Of a stretch of 52,573 nucleotides of DNA, positions 41,644 to 51,870 are shown piece after piece. The DNA is taken from NCBI GenBank assembly GCA_029266475.1, contig JAQSWU010000006.1, positions 1 to 52,573 of the forward strand, given 5' to 3'. Source of the DNA: Rickettsiaceae bacterium (GTDB taxonomy: Bacteria > Pseudomonadota > Alphaproteobacteria > Rickettsiales > Rickettsiaceae). The notes under the pieces were generated by a model. The model did no database searches. It saw only the letters and a program-made list of their open reading frames with translations, and was not told the DNA's origin. Numbering within the stretch: position 1 is the stretch's first letter; each line of letters begins with the position of its first letter. A program made the translations under genes and the position numbers.

Positions 41644-41758
41644 CAATTTGCTGTAGACTCGGAACAAAGAACCGTACTAGACTTATAGGTATATGAGTAT
41701 TTAAGTACCAAACCTATATATAAACTAGTAGCAGAAGTAGAGTTTTCACAAAGAAGTT
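41644..41758 (+). repeat. Dispersed repeat family 2, copy D
   Basis: It aligns with copies B and C: AATTTGCTGTAGACTCGG, CTTATAGGTATATGAG, AACCTATATATAAAC, GCAGCAGAAG-like block TAGCAGAAGTAGAG, and CACAAAGAAGTT. It keeps the AACCTATATA site that is occupied in copy B. Confidence 0.65.
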
Positions 41759-41884
41759 TAATATAAACTACTTAGTGGAAAGAGAACTTTATATTAAATT
41801 ATTCAAGAGAGAAGGAAACTTGATGCGAGGTTGCAAAAGCTTAAAAGGTTTCAACCGCGCAAGCTAAACCCATTTACAATACTT

Positions 41885-42133
41885 AAAAAAATAGGGGGGG
41901 GTAGCACACCGTCACTTGCTAAGCGAAGGAAATGATTGAAGCAGTCCAGTCATCATGCAAGGCTTGATAGTGTAGTGATTACTTGGACTGGATCGCCACA
42001 AAATGGCTCATAAAGTTTATTTCGCCGTTTTTCGTGATGACAATTTTTGACGCTCGAACTCCTAAAAAAATAGGGGAGGGGTCAAAATTACTACCCTAGG
42101 TTGAAATTTTGTAATATAGGTTAATATGTTAAC
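41885..42133. repeat. Composite repeat block: family 4 pieces around a hairpin-forming segment
   Basis: AAAAAATAGGGG opens at 41885 and again at about 42066; the second is a full family 4 copy (42064-42133). Between them CAGTCCA (41942-41948) pairs with TGGACTG (41984-41990), followed by a TTTCGCCGTTTTTCGTGATG stretch reminiscent of dispersed rickettsial palindromes. CGTCACTTGCTAAGC near 41910 recurs near 34840. No coding frame is present. The remaining parts of 41194-42280 show nothing recognisable. Confidence 0.45.
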
Positions 42134-42280
42134 CGTCGTGTCATTTTAGCCCATAACTACCACATATAGTGAGGATTTGAATTAATGAATCTAACTCAAC
42201 CTATTTCGTTTTATTCTTGACTACAATAGACTGTTAATGTAAAATAACTTAATTTTATTTAACATTTGGATTTAGTAGTT

Positions 42281-45121
42281 ATGAAAGTAAGCATTAGAGA
42301 GGACCTAAAACAACAGATTGAGCGCAAGTTAGAAGCCTCACAGTTATGGCCATTTAAAGAAGATTTAGAAAAATTACTAAATATTTATGCAAATCTTGAG
42401 TTAGTAGGTAAAGTTCTTTCTTCGTCAGCGAATGATGATTTAAGTCTTGGTGAGTTTTCTATCGCCAGCTATAGCTTACAGGTAGCTTCTAATAATATAA
42501 ACGCTTTGTCTAAGAAATTTACTGGATTTGAGACTTCTGACCTATCTCTTGAGGAAGAAAGCGCCCAAAATTTATTACTTTCTTCATCCAATTTTAGCAA
42601 TATATTAGATCATTTTTTCCCCAAAGAGCTTGAATATTCGTGGTTTAATAATGATAGATTAAACGCAGCTCACTGCAAGGATTTTATAGATTTTTATACA
42701 ACAAATAAAGATTGCATGAATGCTAGATTCTTTGAAAAAGCTCATCTCGATCAAATATTATTTGATATCCAAAATCTGTTTAGCGAACTCCTTGCTATCG
42801 ATGATATTTCGTTATTTAATATTGAAGGTAATATTGAGCCATTTAGTGAGCTAACAGAAAATTTCCAAGACCTCCTTACGGTTGACCATAATAAATATCA
42901 TGATTTAATCTTAGCTCATAAGCAAGGCTTGATAATTGAGAACCTTGCCTCGCTTACGCCTGGACGTAAATATACTGCTGAATATCAATCATGTCATAAA
43001 TTGCTAATCCAATCTGTGGCGGAAGCATTTAAGCAGTTTGTGCAATATTATAATGGAAGTGATTGGACGGCAACAGAGAACCTAACAGCATTTCATCAGC
43101 TAAGGGCTTTGCGAAACAATATAGCGCACTCTAAAGATTTTACTGCAGATTACCATAGTCTAATTATGGAAAACTATAGTCAGCTTTATACATATCATCA
43201 TGCAGGCAATAGCTTATACAGAGCATTAAAGCAAGCAACAGCAAAAGTAAAGAAAATATTTGAAAGTAAATCTTCCGAAGTAGCGCTAATTACAATTCCG
43301 GAAAGCGATATGATAGAGCAAGAAAATAACAGCGCTCTCATCTCGCCAATACAACATAACAAGGCAGGAAAAAATAAAGGAAAGAATATCAATAAATCCT
43401 CGGTGAGCATAGAGGATTTTGATAAATTGCTTTCAAATATTATCGATCAAGATATAAAAGAAGGAATTCGCCATGAGCATGATGAATTTTCATTCCTAAG
43501 AAGAAAAGCATTTGAGAAATTAGATGAACTTTCCTCGATATTGGTCAAAGATTTTTTTAAAAATTTAAATCCTAATAATCTGAATATGAGTTTAGAGTCA
43601 CAAGAAGCTGACTCCCTTAAGTTAAGCTACCCAAAGGAACTCTTTGACGTATTCAAGGGGATAATGTTACTTTGTACGATCGATCCTAACATACTTACTT
43701 ATAATAATAACGTTGCTGGCTCAAAGGCTTTTTTAGAATTACTCAGTGCTTACCAAGCAAAAGTATTATTCTTAGAAATTTTAATTAGAGACGGTGTAAA
43801 CCTTAGCCAAATTAATAGAAGCGTTGGTAATATTTTATTACCATTTTTAAAAAACATTCCTAAATACGTAAGTGATAATGATCTAAAAGCTTATGAGATA
43901 ATCTTACAAAATATCTCGGAAGCAGAACGCCTAGATTTAATAAGTAGACCAATAAACAATTTACCAGAAGAAGCAAAATTTTATTTAAGGCTTGAAGTCC
44001 CTAGCGATAGGTTTGAAACAAAATATGCTCCAGCCCTTATAACCAAAGCTTCATTATTATCTCTAGCGGCGATCTCTGATAATAGTGGGAGGTTGTTTAA
44101 AATGCTTCTCGATTATGGAGGTAATGTAAATTGCAAAATCAATGCTAATTTGTTTTATGTGGATAACCAAATTCCAATGTTGAAAATATCAAATCACCAT
44201 GATTTTGGTACTAACCCTAATCTTTTTCCTCAAGATTTTATCTTTGACCTTAAAAAACAAAGTAAGCTACCGAAAAAAGCAATTAGCATGTCATTGCTTG
44301 ATTATTGTTTAGAGGTAGATAGATTTGATATTGCTTTAGAAATAGTAAAAAATGAAAATTTTGATATTAATTATAGCAAGCTATATTACTCGCCAATCAT
44401 CGAGGACATAGTGAAAAAATTGCAGCTATCAAATATCAGTTCAACAAGCAATTTCACTACTCTTGATATGATACTTTTGACAATTATGAATAACGCTCAT
44501 CCAGATAAAATAGAAGTGTTACTTGAAATTGGCAGAGTACTTCACAATAAAGGTCTTGATATAGAATTCTTTACAAACATCAACAATGACATTATTTTTG
44601 ATTTATTTAACCGCGCGCAGAATCATAATGCTGAATGGTTAATAGATATTTGTTATAAGCATGCCGCAAAAGCTGAATTATTTAAGAACGCAATTAACAA
44701 CCTAAATCCAAAAATCATGGAATGTTTACTTAAAAAAAATATACTTGATGACGTGCGCAGCAAACAGGAGTTTAAGGCTCTTACACCTCTTGATCGAGCT
44801 ATCTTAAAAGGGTCTCCTGAGATTGTCGAATTGCTAGTAGAATATGGCGAAGAATTGACTGGAAAACATTTAGAATATTCGATTAAGAAAAACTCCGTTG
44901 AGCTAGTAAGCTTGCTATTATCATTAGGCCAGCAAGCAACTACAAAGCATATCGAGCTCGCAACTGAGAAAAATAATCCTGAAATTATAGAATGTTTAAA
45001 ATTGTCTTTAGTCCAAAATGATATTTTGCAAGGTTACTCTGACGAAGATGCTATGGTTATTGATAATGCGCAGCAAGAACACCCTGTTGAATATATTGGC
45101 GCTTCAAAAGAAGAAGTTTGA
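42281..45121 (+). CDS. Large ankyrin-type protein with a HEPN-like motif
   Basis: This 946-residue protein has no signal peptide. The N-terminal part (about 170-315) is helical and contains LRALRNNIAHSKD with R278 and H283, the R-N-x(3)-H pattern of HEPN domains (often RNA-cleaving or nucleotide-binding). A charged Lys/Asn linker (about 350-375) follows. The C-terminal half has degenerate ankyrin repeats: about 580-615 (SLAAISDNSGRLFKMLLDYG) and 810-910 (LTPLDRAILKGSPEIVELLVEYG). I infer a host-targeted effector. The HEPN reading rests on one motif. I chose ATG 42281; an in-frame TTG at 42266 would add five residues. The stop abuts the convergent prmC. Confidence 0.75.
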   Translation: MKVSIREDLKQQIERKLEASQLWPFKEDLEKLLNIYANLELVGKVLSSSANDDLSLGEFSIASYSLQVASNNINALSKKFTGFETSDLSLEEESAQNLLLSSSNFSNILDHFFPKELEYSWFNNDRLNAAHCKDFIDFYTTNKDCMNARFFEKAHLDQILFDIQNLFSELLAIDDISLFNIEGNIEPFSELTENFQDLLTVDHNKYHDLILAHKQGLIIENLASLTPGRKYTAEYQSCHKLLIQSVAEAFKQFVQYYNGSDWTATENLTAFHQLRALRNNIAHSKDFTADYHSLIMENYSQLYTYHHAGNSLYRALKQATAKVKKIFESKSSEVALITIPESDMIEQENNSALISPIQHNKAGKNKGKNINKSSVSIEDFDKLLSNIIDQDIKEGIRHEHDEFSFLRRKAFEKLDELSSILVKDFFKNLNPNNLNMSLESQEADSLKLSYPKELFDVFKGIMLLCTIDPNILTYNNNVAGSKAFLELLSAYQAKVLFLEILIRDGVNLSQINRSVGNILLPFLKNIPKYVSDNDLKAYEIILQNISEAERLDLISRPINNLPEEAKFYLRLEVPSDRFETKYAPALITKASLLSLAAISDNSGRLFKMLLDYGGNVNCKINANLFYVDNQIPMLKISNHHDFGTNPNLFPQDFIFDLKKQSKLPKKAISMSLLDYCLEVDRFDIALEIVKNENFDINYSKLYYSPIIEDIVKKLQLSNISSTSNFTTLDMILLTIMNNAHPDKIEVLLEIGRVLHNKGLDIEFFTNINNDIIFDLFNRAQNHNAEWLIDICYKHAAKAELFKNAINNLNPKIMECLLKKNILDDVRSKQEFKALTPLDRAILKGSPEIVELLVEYGEELTGKHLEYSIKKNSVELVSLLLSLGQQATTKHIELATEKNNPEIIECLKLSLVQNDILQGYSDEDAMVIDNAQQEHPVEYIGASKEEV

Positions 45122-45964
45122 TTACTTGACGAAGCATAAGGATCTATCAAGCCCTGCAAGATCCTTGTAGGCTTGATAAAGTTTAAATCCATTTTCTGTA
45201 AAAATTTGAGTCACTTGCTGCTTTTGTCTAAAGCCAATTTCTAAATAGATCCTTCCTTTAGGAGCTAAGAAATTTGCTGCTTGATTAGCAATCTTTCTAT
45301 AATTACCAAGACCCTTTTCCTCAGCAAAAAGAGCAAGACCTGGCTCAAATAATTTTGTCTCTTGTGCAAGCAGGTCAACCTCATCTTGTGCAATATATGG
45401 TGGGTTTGAAACTATTATATCGAAATTATCTAATTTTATGTTTGCAAACCAATCACTTTTTAAAAGCTTGAGCCTAGTATTAAGCTCGTGAGTCTTTGCA
45501 TTATTTTCAGCAACTTTAAGAGCCTCATCACTAATGTCTACCGCTATTCCTGAAGCGTTTTGAAGCTCTAGCAACAAACTAATTATTATGCAACCGCTCC
45601 CTACCCCAAGCTCAAGAATCCTTAATGGTTGCGCTAAAGACTTATATTCCTTCAGTATAGCATCAATCATTATCTCTGTATCAGCGCGCGGAATTAAAAC
45701 ATCCGGGGTAACTTTAAAGTTCCTGCCATAAAATTCCTTCTCGCCAGTAATATAAGCAATTGGCACACCGGCAATTCTATGATCGATTAGCATGTTATAC
45801 TGGGTTATAATATTCGGCTCAAGAAAGCGATCATTTTTGGTAACTAATTGTTCAGTAGAATAATTTAAAATATACCCCAAAATTACTCTGCTATCAATTG
45901 CTGCAGAACTGGAATAACTACTTAAGCGTTTTGCCCCATGTATCAGAGCATCCTTAATCTTCAT
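45122..45964 (-). CDS. prmC: Peptide chain release factor N5-glutamine methyltransferase
   Basis: PrmC methylates the Gln of the GGQ loop in release factors RF1 and RF2. The 280 residues have an N-terminal helical domain, PIAYITGEKEFYGRNFKVTPD, the SAM-binding ILELGVGSGCII (117-127) and the catalytic NPPY (187-190). Length and motifs are typical. The ATG at 45964 overlaps the dacB stop by 4 bases (ATGA), so translation is coupled. It usually neighbours prfA; here it follows dacB instead, and prfA is not in the window. Its stop is adjacent to the stop of the ankyrin gene with no terminator between. Confidence 0.96.
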   Translation of the reverse strand: MKIKDALIHGAKRLSSYSSSAAIDSRVILGYILNYSTEQLVTKNDRFLEPNIITQYNMLIDHRIAGVPIAYITGEKEFYGRNFKVTPDVLIPRADTEIMIDAILKEYKSLAQPLRILELGVGSGCIIISLLLELQNASGIAVDISDEALKVAENNAKTHELNTRLKLLKSDWFANIKLDNFDIIVSNPPYIAQDEVDLLAQETKLFEPGLALFAEEKGLGNYRKIANQAANFLAPKGRIYLEIGFRQKQQVTQIFTENGFKLYQAYKDLAGLDRSLCFVK

Positions 45965-47328
45965 GCCTTTATTGTATTTAAAATTGCTTCTTCGAGTTTA
46001 GAATAAATCTCTTTTTGGCCCATAGCGTTATTTGCTACAATTACAAAGCTATATAAGGCTTCATCCTTTTCGATATAGCCTACTAGAGAATATATACCGC
46101 GCATACTCCCTGTTTTTGCAAATAACTTATATGGGAAATCTTTAAACCTTTCTTGTAAGGTTCCTTCTTCTTGAGGTTTTGCCATAGATTCTTTGAAATT
46201 ATTAAAATAAGGTTTCTGCGCTATTGATCCAAGTAAATCGCTCATTTGATTTGGAGTTAGCATGTTTAAGCGTGAGATACCTGATCCATCCATAATAACA
46301 GCTTTGTTTAAGTCAATCTTAAACCTCTTCGCTACGAATTGTTTAATATATTCCCCTGCTTCAAACCATTCATCAAAAATATTATTTGCCGAGATCAGTT
46401 GAAATAAATAATCAGAAAGGTAGTTATCTGATTTTTTTAGTATAGTTCTATAAATAGTTCTAAGATCCTTTTTATTTTCAGCGACAAGCTCAGACTCACG
46501 GCCTGCTGGTTCCTGGTTAATAGGTAAGATCTTTCCCTTTAATTTTACTCCATGTTTCTCCAAGTAATATTTAATAAACAGAGTTAGGTATTTTATATTA
46601 TCATTTATAACTGGATTAATAGAAATTGGACTTGAAGATTCATTCAACGTCCCATTAACATAAATAGTGCTACCTTCAACTTCTCTAAGGATACGAGCTT
46701 TTACCGATTTATCTTTAATAGTCACAGCTTTATTTGATAAAGAAAATAAGTTCTTATAAGGAGTAGAGAGCTTTAATTTCTCCCCAACTTTTCCTGGAGC
46801 TGCAGTAAGAGGAAAGCAATTTTTATTGATATGCGTCCTTGACGTATGCGCGCCATAACAATAATGACTATCTACAACTACTTTATACGGACTTGAAGAG
46901 GGTAGTTTAAATTCACGCTTAATTATATAAAAATTGCCATCAATTATATCAACCTTGTTAGTCTTCAATTTACTGATTAATATATCTAAATCAGCATCGG
47001 AGAAACCTGGATCATCACCTATATCTAATAAATAATTAGCCCCACTTTTCTTTATTGAACTCTTTATTTCATAGTTTTCACCAAAATACTCAATAGCGCT
47101 TGCGGTCAGTAAAACTTTTAAGCTACTAGCAAAGTTATAAAAGCGGTTCCCATTAGTCTCATATAAAATTTTCTGATTTTTCAAATCGACAATTTTCACC
47201 CCAATATTTAGATGAGGATCGGTTTCTTCTATCAGCTGCTCTATTTCCGCTTTAATATTATTGGCATAAGAGCTTTGCTGATAGATAAATACAAAGATAG
47301 TTAAAATTAGAGTTTTAATCAATTGCAT
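45961..47328 (-). CDS. dacB: D-alanyl-D-alanine carboxypeptidase/endopeptidase (PBP4 type, S13)
   Basis: This periplasmic enzyme trims or opens peptidoglycan cross-links. The 455 residues begin with a signal peptide (about 1-22, LILTIFVFIYQQSSYA). The catalytic motifs of the S13 family are all present: S68-S-L-K71 (SxxK) in FASSLKVLL, KKSDNYLSDYL (SxN), and FAKTGSMRGI (KTG). The length is normal. Presence in this organism supports a retained, reduced cell wall, in keeping with AmpG and the amidase. It lies between truA (38 bp upstream) and prmC (4-bp overlap). The ATG at 47328 has a weak ribosome site. Confidence 0.94.
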   Translation of the reverse strand: MQLIKTLILTIFVFIYQQSSYANNIKAEIEQLIEETDPHLNIGVKIVDLKNQKILYETNGNRFYNFASSLKVLLTASAIEYFGENYEIKSSIKKSGANYLLDIGDDPGFSDADLDILISKLKTNKVDIIDGNFYIIKREFKLPSSSPYKVVVDSHYCYGAHTSRTHINKNCFPLTAAPGKVGEKLKLSTPYKNLFSLSNKAVTIKDKSVKARILREVEGSTIYVNGTLNESSSPISINPVINDNIKYLTLFIKYYLEKHGVKLKGKILPINQEPAGRESELVAENKKDLRTIYRTILKKSDNYLSDYLFQLISANNIFDEWFEAGEYIKQFVAKRFKIDLNKAVIMDGSGISRLNMLTPNQMSDLLGSIAQKPYFNNFKESMAKPQEEGTLQERFKDFPYKLFAKTGSMRGIYSLVGYIEKDEALYSFVIVANNAMGQKEIYSKLEEAILNTIKA

Positions 47329-47365
47329 CGTAAATTATATAGATTTATTATAGTAACAAATTATT

Positions 47366-48103
47366 CTAATATTCAATTTTAGTAAAGTATAATCCATGCG
47401 CTGGCGCTGTTGGAGGAGCTTTCGAACGATCTTTCGCTAAAAGTATATCTTTTATGCCTTCAGGCTGCAATAATCCTACACCTACTTTTACAAGCGCACC
47501 TACTATATTTCTAACCATATGATGTAAAAACGATGGCGCAGATATGTGTAGCCTAATCTCATTATAATTTTTCTCAAGCTCAATTCTCTCAATCGTTTTT
47601 ATAGGAGATCTTGCTTGGCAATGCACAGTTCTAAAACTTGTAAAATCATGCTCACCAATAAGATAATGTGCTGCCTGCTGCATTTTATTTAAATCCAGAA
47701 GTTGCCGCACTTGCCAAGCCCTATCTACATCAATAATCAATTTTCCTTCTCTATTAATAATTCGATACATGTAATGGCGTCTTTTAGCTGAAAAACGAGC
47801 ATGAAAATCCTCGCTTACGATCTCGCATTCCTGCACTGCAATTAAATTAGGATTAAGAAAATGATTAATAGCCCTCAAAACTGTATAAGGGGTAAAGTCC
47901 TTCACTAAATCAAAATGAGCAACCTGCCCTATTGCATGAACTCCTGCATCGGTCCTTCCTGCCCCTGTTACCGTAACCTGCTCATTTGTAAATTTTGAGA
48001 TAGCTTCTTCAAGCAAGCCCTGAACAGATAACCCTGAAGCTTGCCTTTGCCATCCACAGAAATTAGTTCCAACATACTCAACTATTATTTTATAGCGCGC
48101 CAT
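47366..48103 (-). CDS. truA: tRNA pseudouridine(38-40) synthase
   Basis: TruA makes pseudouridine at positions 38-40 of the tRNA anticodon arm. The 245 residues carry the catalytic GAGRTDAGVHA (D52 nucleophile), YVGTNFCGWQRQ at the start, and the C-terminal HHMVRNIVGALVKVG. Length is normal. It is the first gene of the minus-strand run truA-dacB-prmC. The 363-bp gap upstream (48104-48466) contains its promoter region, an ATG-led frame of 31 codons (48339-48434) that I do not call as a gene, and nothing else recognised. Confidence 0.96.
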   Translation of the reverse strand: MARYKIIVEYVGTNFCGWQRQASGLSVQGLLEEAISKFTNEQVTVTGAGRTDAGVHAIGQVAHFDLVKDFTPYTVLRAINHFLNPNLIAVQECEIVSEDFHARFSAKRRHYMYRIINREGKLIIDVDRAWQVRQLLDLNKMQQAAHYLIGEHDFTSFRTVHCQARSPIKTIERIELEKNYNEIRLHISAPSFLHHMVRNIVGALVKVGVGLLQPEGIKDILLAKDRSKAPPTAPAHGLYFTKIEY

Positions 48104-48466
48104 TATAAGTTTGCATTAATTGTGATTCAAAAATTATACAGTAGAAGAATTTTTGTTGCAAGGCAGTATCTGAATTTAACTTATTATTAATAATTATAAG
48201 GGAATATCTTATCTGCGTACCTAAATTGATAAAAAGAAAATATTTTAGTAACAGTTAATCAAAAAATACGCGCAAAATTAATAAAGGTTGGTTTTTTAAC
48301 TTTTTAATAACTTTTTCAGGTTATTATAAAAGCCTAATATGAACAAAGCACGGGAGCAAGTAATTAGCAGAAGCATTGTAGTAGGTAAGCTCAATCTAAC
48401 TGCTCAAATTAGTACGAGACTTTTTAAATATTAGAAATTGCTGATCTAAGAAAAAATGAATTAGAT
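48104..48466. other. Gene-free divergent promoter region
   Basis: This is AT-rich sequence between truA and the ClpS-like gene, with several T runs near 48290-48320. A frame of 31 codons at 48339-48434 lacks a clear ribosome site and has no recognisable product. No repeat family copy is present. Confidence 0.4.
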
Positions 48467-48892
48467 ATGGAAAAGAAAAACTCGGACTTTGATTGGAAGA
48501 AGCTTTTGAACCTTGATGGAAGCGGGGTAAGTGCTGATGCTTTTGATGAAAGCTTAATATATAAGGCGATAAAAAGAAAAAATTCTGAAAATATTAAAAG
48601 AAGTAATAAAGTTTATTTTTTATCGTTAAAGTACGATCAATCAATAACTCGCTTTTATTACGCTGAGATATTATCAAAGTATTTTAGTATCTCAAATCCG
48701 TACTTGGCAGAGTATATTTTTAAGTTAGAAACCGAAGGGCAACTATCTTGGAGCAATCTATCTTCATCCATCGCTGATTTGATAATGATTGAAGTTCAAA
48801 AGTATCTAACAGAAAAAAATATAAAAGCAAACATAATAACTAAGAAGGTTGAAGAAGATGTTGTCAAAAAGCCTGGAAATGACTTTGCATAG
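48467..48892 (+). CDS. Degenerate ClpS-like adaptor
   Basis: The product has 141 residues and overlaps clpA by 35 bp, exactly where clpS lies in alphaproteobacteria. Residues 48-128 follow the ClpS pattern: KVYFLSLKYDQSITRF aligns with KV..LNDDYTPMEFV, then L.KYF.IS...A..I....G, and a SIADLIMIEVQKYL helix. ClpS delivers N-degron proteins to ClpAP. The pocket residues usually read N-D-D and a His; here they are S53-L54-K55 and no His is in place, so N-degron binding is probably lost. The N-terminal extension (1-47) is about twice the usual length. This is inference from alignment by eye; it could be an unrelated ClpA partner. Confidence 0.55.
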   Translation: MEKKNSDFDWKKLLNLDGSGVSADAFDESLIYKAIKRKNSENIKRSNKVYFLSLKYDQSITRFYYAEILSKYFSISNPYLAEYIFKLETEGQLSWSNLSSSIADLIMIEVQKYLTEKNIKANIITKKVEEDVVKKPGNDFA

Positions 48893-51197
48893 ATCCCTCT
48901 CTATCGCAAGGGAATATAAACATGAATATGCAACTTTTGAGCATTTGCTGCTTGCTCTCCTAGAGGATCAAGATGCTAAATCTGCTCTTTTAGGGTGCAA
49001 AGTAGACATTGAAAAGCTTAACAAGAAACTTAGAAGCTTTTTAAAGAATGAACTTAATGCCTTAGTTGTAGAACATGTTGCAGAGGTTAAGCCAACTGCT
49101 GGGTTCCAGAGAGTAGTTCACAGAGCTGCTATTCATGGTCATGCCACCGGCCAAGATAACATCACTGGCGCCAATGTCCTTGCTGAATTCTTTTTTGAAC
49201 ATGAATCTTACGCTGTAATGTTTTTAAAAGAGCAACAATTGACTAGAATGGATATAATTAATTATTTATCCAAAAATTCTCAAACAAGTATCCTCACAAG
49301 AATGCAAAGCGATGGGGTTTATGGGCCCGACTATTTGTCTGAGCCGCATAAAACAGAAGGTCCGGATAATAAAGCTACTAAAGCACCACAAAAAGTGCAG
49401 CCTGAGCCTTCAGGGCCGGTTGCAACGTATTGCATTAACCTTAATGCAAAAGCAAAAAATGGTGAGATCGATATGTTAATCGGTAGAGAGCAAGAGATTG
49501 AAAGAACTATTGAAATTCTTTGCAGAAGGCATAAAAATAATCCGTTACTCGTTGGCGAACCTGGAGTCGGAAAAACTGCTATAGCTGAAGGTCTTGCTTA
49601 TAGAATTGTTAATAATGATGTTCCTGAAATTTTGAAAAACTCTACAATTTACGCCCTTGATATGGGTAGCCTTGTAGCGGGCACACGCTACAGAGGAGAT
49701 TTTGAGGAAAGGGTTAAAAGTATCATTAAAGAACTAAAAGAACTTCCAAGCGCTGTATTATTTATCGATGAAATTCATACTATAATTGGTGCCGGCTCAA
49801 CAAGTGGTGGCTCATTAGATGCAAGCAATCTCTTAAAACCTGCTCTTGCCCGCGGTGAGATACACTGCATAGGCTCAACAACTTTTAAAGAATACCATAA
49901 TCATTTTGAAAAAGACATGGCTTTAGTTCGTAGATTCCAAAAAGTGGTTGTACAAGCACCAGACATTAAAGGAACGATAAAGATACTTCAAGGGCTTAAA
50001 ACTTATTATGAAGATCACCATAAGGTGAAATATGAAGAAGCTGCTCTTGAAGCTGCTGCTATGCTGTCAGATAGATATATTACTGATCGCCATCTTCCAG
50101 ACAAGGCAATAGATTTAATTGATGAAGCTGGGGCTAGAAAGAAGATTTTACCATCAAGTTCCCCATCTAGAGAATCTCCTATTACGGTCAGGGATATTGA
50201 AGATATAGTTTCCAAAATCTCGCACATACCTTCAATCTCTATTGCAACTGATGATGTTAAAAGACTGCAACAATTGGAAAGCAATCTAAAAAGCGCAATC
50301 TACGGCCAGGATAAAGCTATAGAAGAATTATGTTCCAACATAAAGCTTGCAAAAGCTGGCTTAAAAAAGGTCGACAAGCCGACAGGGAGTTATCTTTTTG
50401 CTGGCCCAACAGGTGTTGGAAAAACTGAGCTTGCAAGACAACTTGCTAAGCTTTGCTCTATGGAACTTGTAAGGTTTGATATGTCTGAATATGCAGAAGC
50501 TCACTCCGTGTCCAGGTTAATAGGCACCCCTCCAGGTTATGTAGGCTTTGAGCAAGGCGGGCTACTTACTGACGCAGTTTCAAAATTTCCTTACTCTGTC
50601 GTTTTATTAGATGAAATCGAAAAAGCGCATAAGGATATTTATAACTTAATGCTACAAATTATGGATTATGGCAAACTTACAGATAGCACTGGAAAAACTG
50701 TAAATTTTTCTCATTCTATAGTTATCATGACCACTAACGCTGGGGCTGAGCAAATGTCTAAAGCTACAATCGGTTTTGGTTCTAAACAAGAAGCTTCTTT
50801 CAAAAATGGTATGGACGAACTTAATCGACTATTTACCCCAGAGTTTCGCAACAGATTAGATGCTGTTATTCAATTTGCACCTTTAGATGGAAAAATTGTA
50901 GAAATGATCATAAATAAGCTTTTCCACGAGCTTGGGGAACAGCTTGCCGATAAAGGAGTTAAAATTACTGCCGATAAGTCTGTAAAAACATATCTTGCGC
51001 AAATGGGCTTTGATAAGTTAAATGGCGCGAGAATGCTTGATAAAGTTATCCAAAATGAAATTAAAAAGAAAATTGCTGAAGAAATTTTATTTGGCAAGCT
51101 CAAAAACGGCGGTAAAGTACAAGTAAAATGCGATAAAAACAATAAAATTACCTTTGACTTTACTACTCAATGCTCCCTCGAATGCGAAGAGGGTTAA
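48858..51197 (+). CDS. clpA: ATP-dependent Clp protease ATPase subunit ClpA
   Basis: ClpA unfolds substrates and feeds them into ClpP. The 779 residues show the N-domain (about 1-145, [26 protein letters not shown]), AAA module 1 with Walker A GEPGVGKT (233-240) and [10 protein letters not shown]-like [14 protein letters not shown], and AAA module 2 with GPTGVGKT (516-523), [11 protein letters not shown] and the sensor region. The family tripeptide for ClpP docking should lie near residue 610; I could not fix it by eye. I chose ATG 48858 because [10 protein letters not shown] matches the usual ClpA start; a TTG at 48849 is possible. The ClpS-like gene overlaps it. A hairpin follows the stop. 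Confidence 0.96.
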   Translation: MLSKSLEMTLHRSLSIAREYKHEYATFEHLLLALLEDQDAKSALLGCKVDIEKLNKKLRSFLKNELNALVVEHVAEVKPTAGFQRVVHRAAIHGHATGQDNITGANVLAEFFFEHESYAVMFLKEQQLTRMDIINYLSKNSQTSILTRMQSDGVYGPDYLSEPHKTEGPDNKATKAPQKVQPEPSGPVATYCINLNAKAKNGEIDMLIGREQEIERTIEILCRRHKNNPLLVGEPGVGKTAIAEGLAYRIVNNDVPEILKNSTIYALDMGSLVAGTRYRGDFEERVKSIIKELKELPSAVLFIDEIHTIIGAGSTSGGSLDASNLLKPALARGEIHCIGSTTFKEYHNHFEKDMALVRRFQKVVVQAPDIKGTIKILQGLKTYYEDHHKVKYEEAALEAAAMLSDRYITDRHLPDKAIDLIDEAGARKKILPSSSPSRESPITVRDIEDIVSKISHIPSISIATDDVKRLQQLESNLKSAIYGQDKAIEELCSNIKLAKAGLKKVDKPTGSYLFAGPTGVGKTELARQLAKLCSMELVRFDMSEYAEAHSVSRLIGTPPGYVGFEQGGLLTDAVSKFPYSVVLLDEIEKAHKDIYNLMLQIMDYGKLTDSTGKTVNFSHSIVIMTTNAGAEQMSKATIGFGSKQEASFKNGMDELNRLFTPEFRNRLDAVIQFAPLDGKIVEMIINKLFHELGEQLADKGVKITADKSVKTYLAQMGFDKLNGARMLDKVIQNEIKKKIAEEILFGKLKNGGKVQVKCDKNNKITFDFTTQCSLECEEG

Positions 51198-51202
51198 CTA
51201 TA

Positions 51203-51237
51203 TAGTAGCATCAAATTGATATCTATAGATGCTACTA
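51203..51237. terminator. Hairpin just after clpA
   Basis: TAGTAGCATC (51203-51212) pairs exactly with GATGCTACTA (51228-51237) across a 15-nt loop, 5 bp beyond the clpA stop. There is no T run, so it may protect the mRNA 3' end or be a factor-dependent terminator. Confidence 0.45.
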
Positions 51238-51870
51238 AAAACAACCATGTGTTAATAGCTTTGTATATTATAATTTATGATGAAGTTAAGGCTTTTTTAG
51301 GCAGGCGCTTCCTTTTTACAAATAGTAAGTAAGCTGATTCCAAATTTTTTTACTAGTACGTAATAAGATAAAGAAACAAATGCTTGAGCGTTAATTCACA
51401 GCTCTATAGATAGCTTATAATATCAATGTAATCCAGCACTTTTTTGGCATTTTATTTACTAACAATTATAATAATTTTTTCTTTGCTTACTTATACAGTT
51501 TTCTTATTTAGCTACACAGCAATAATGATTTTTTCTTAATACTATTACAATAACCCTGATCATAAATTGATTTATTCGCTGTGCTTTTATACTCATAATA
51601 GTGCTTTCCTTTAAGTATCTTAAAATTCTTTTACCTTTCTACGACTTCCTTCTTGATTTGTTAACTTGATCGTGCTATAGATTAAGAATATTGATTTAGC
51701 TTATATAAAAATCAGTTAACTGTTAATGTCTTTACTTTTAGTAACAAGAGTAAATTTAAACATTTTTTACGTTTAAGCCTGAATTTGTCTCTCTCAAAGC
51801 AAGGCGTATACCATTTCGGTAAAATTAAAATCAAAGCTAATAATTCTAATAAATAAATGGAAGTAAATTT
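51238..51870. other. Gene-free stretch before the last gene
   Basis: AT-rich sequence of about 630 bp. I see no reading frame, RNA gene or known repeat. The last 200 bp must contain the promoter of the exported-protein gene at 51871. Confidence 0.4.

Noticed and set aside
10174-42133. CRISPR array made of the repeated units
   Set aside because: Copies are kilobases apart, in both orientations and palindromic over their whole length, with no regular spacers and no cas genes.
48339-48434. Possible 31-residue peptide upstream of the ClpS-like gene
   Set aside because: No clear ribosome site and no recognisable feature in the product; the length is expected by chance.
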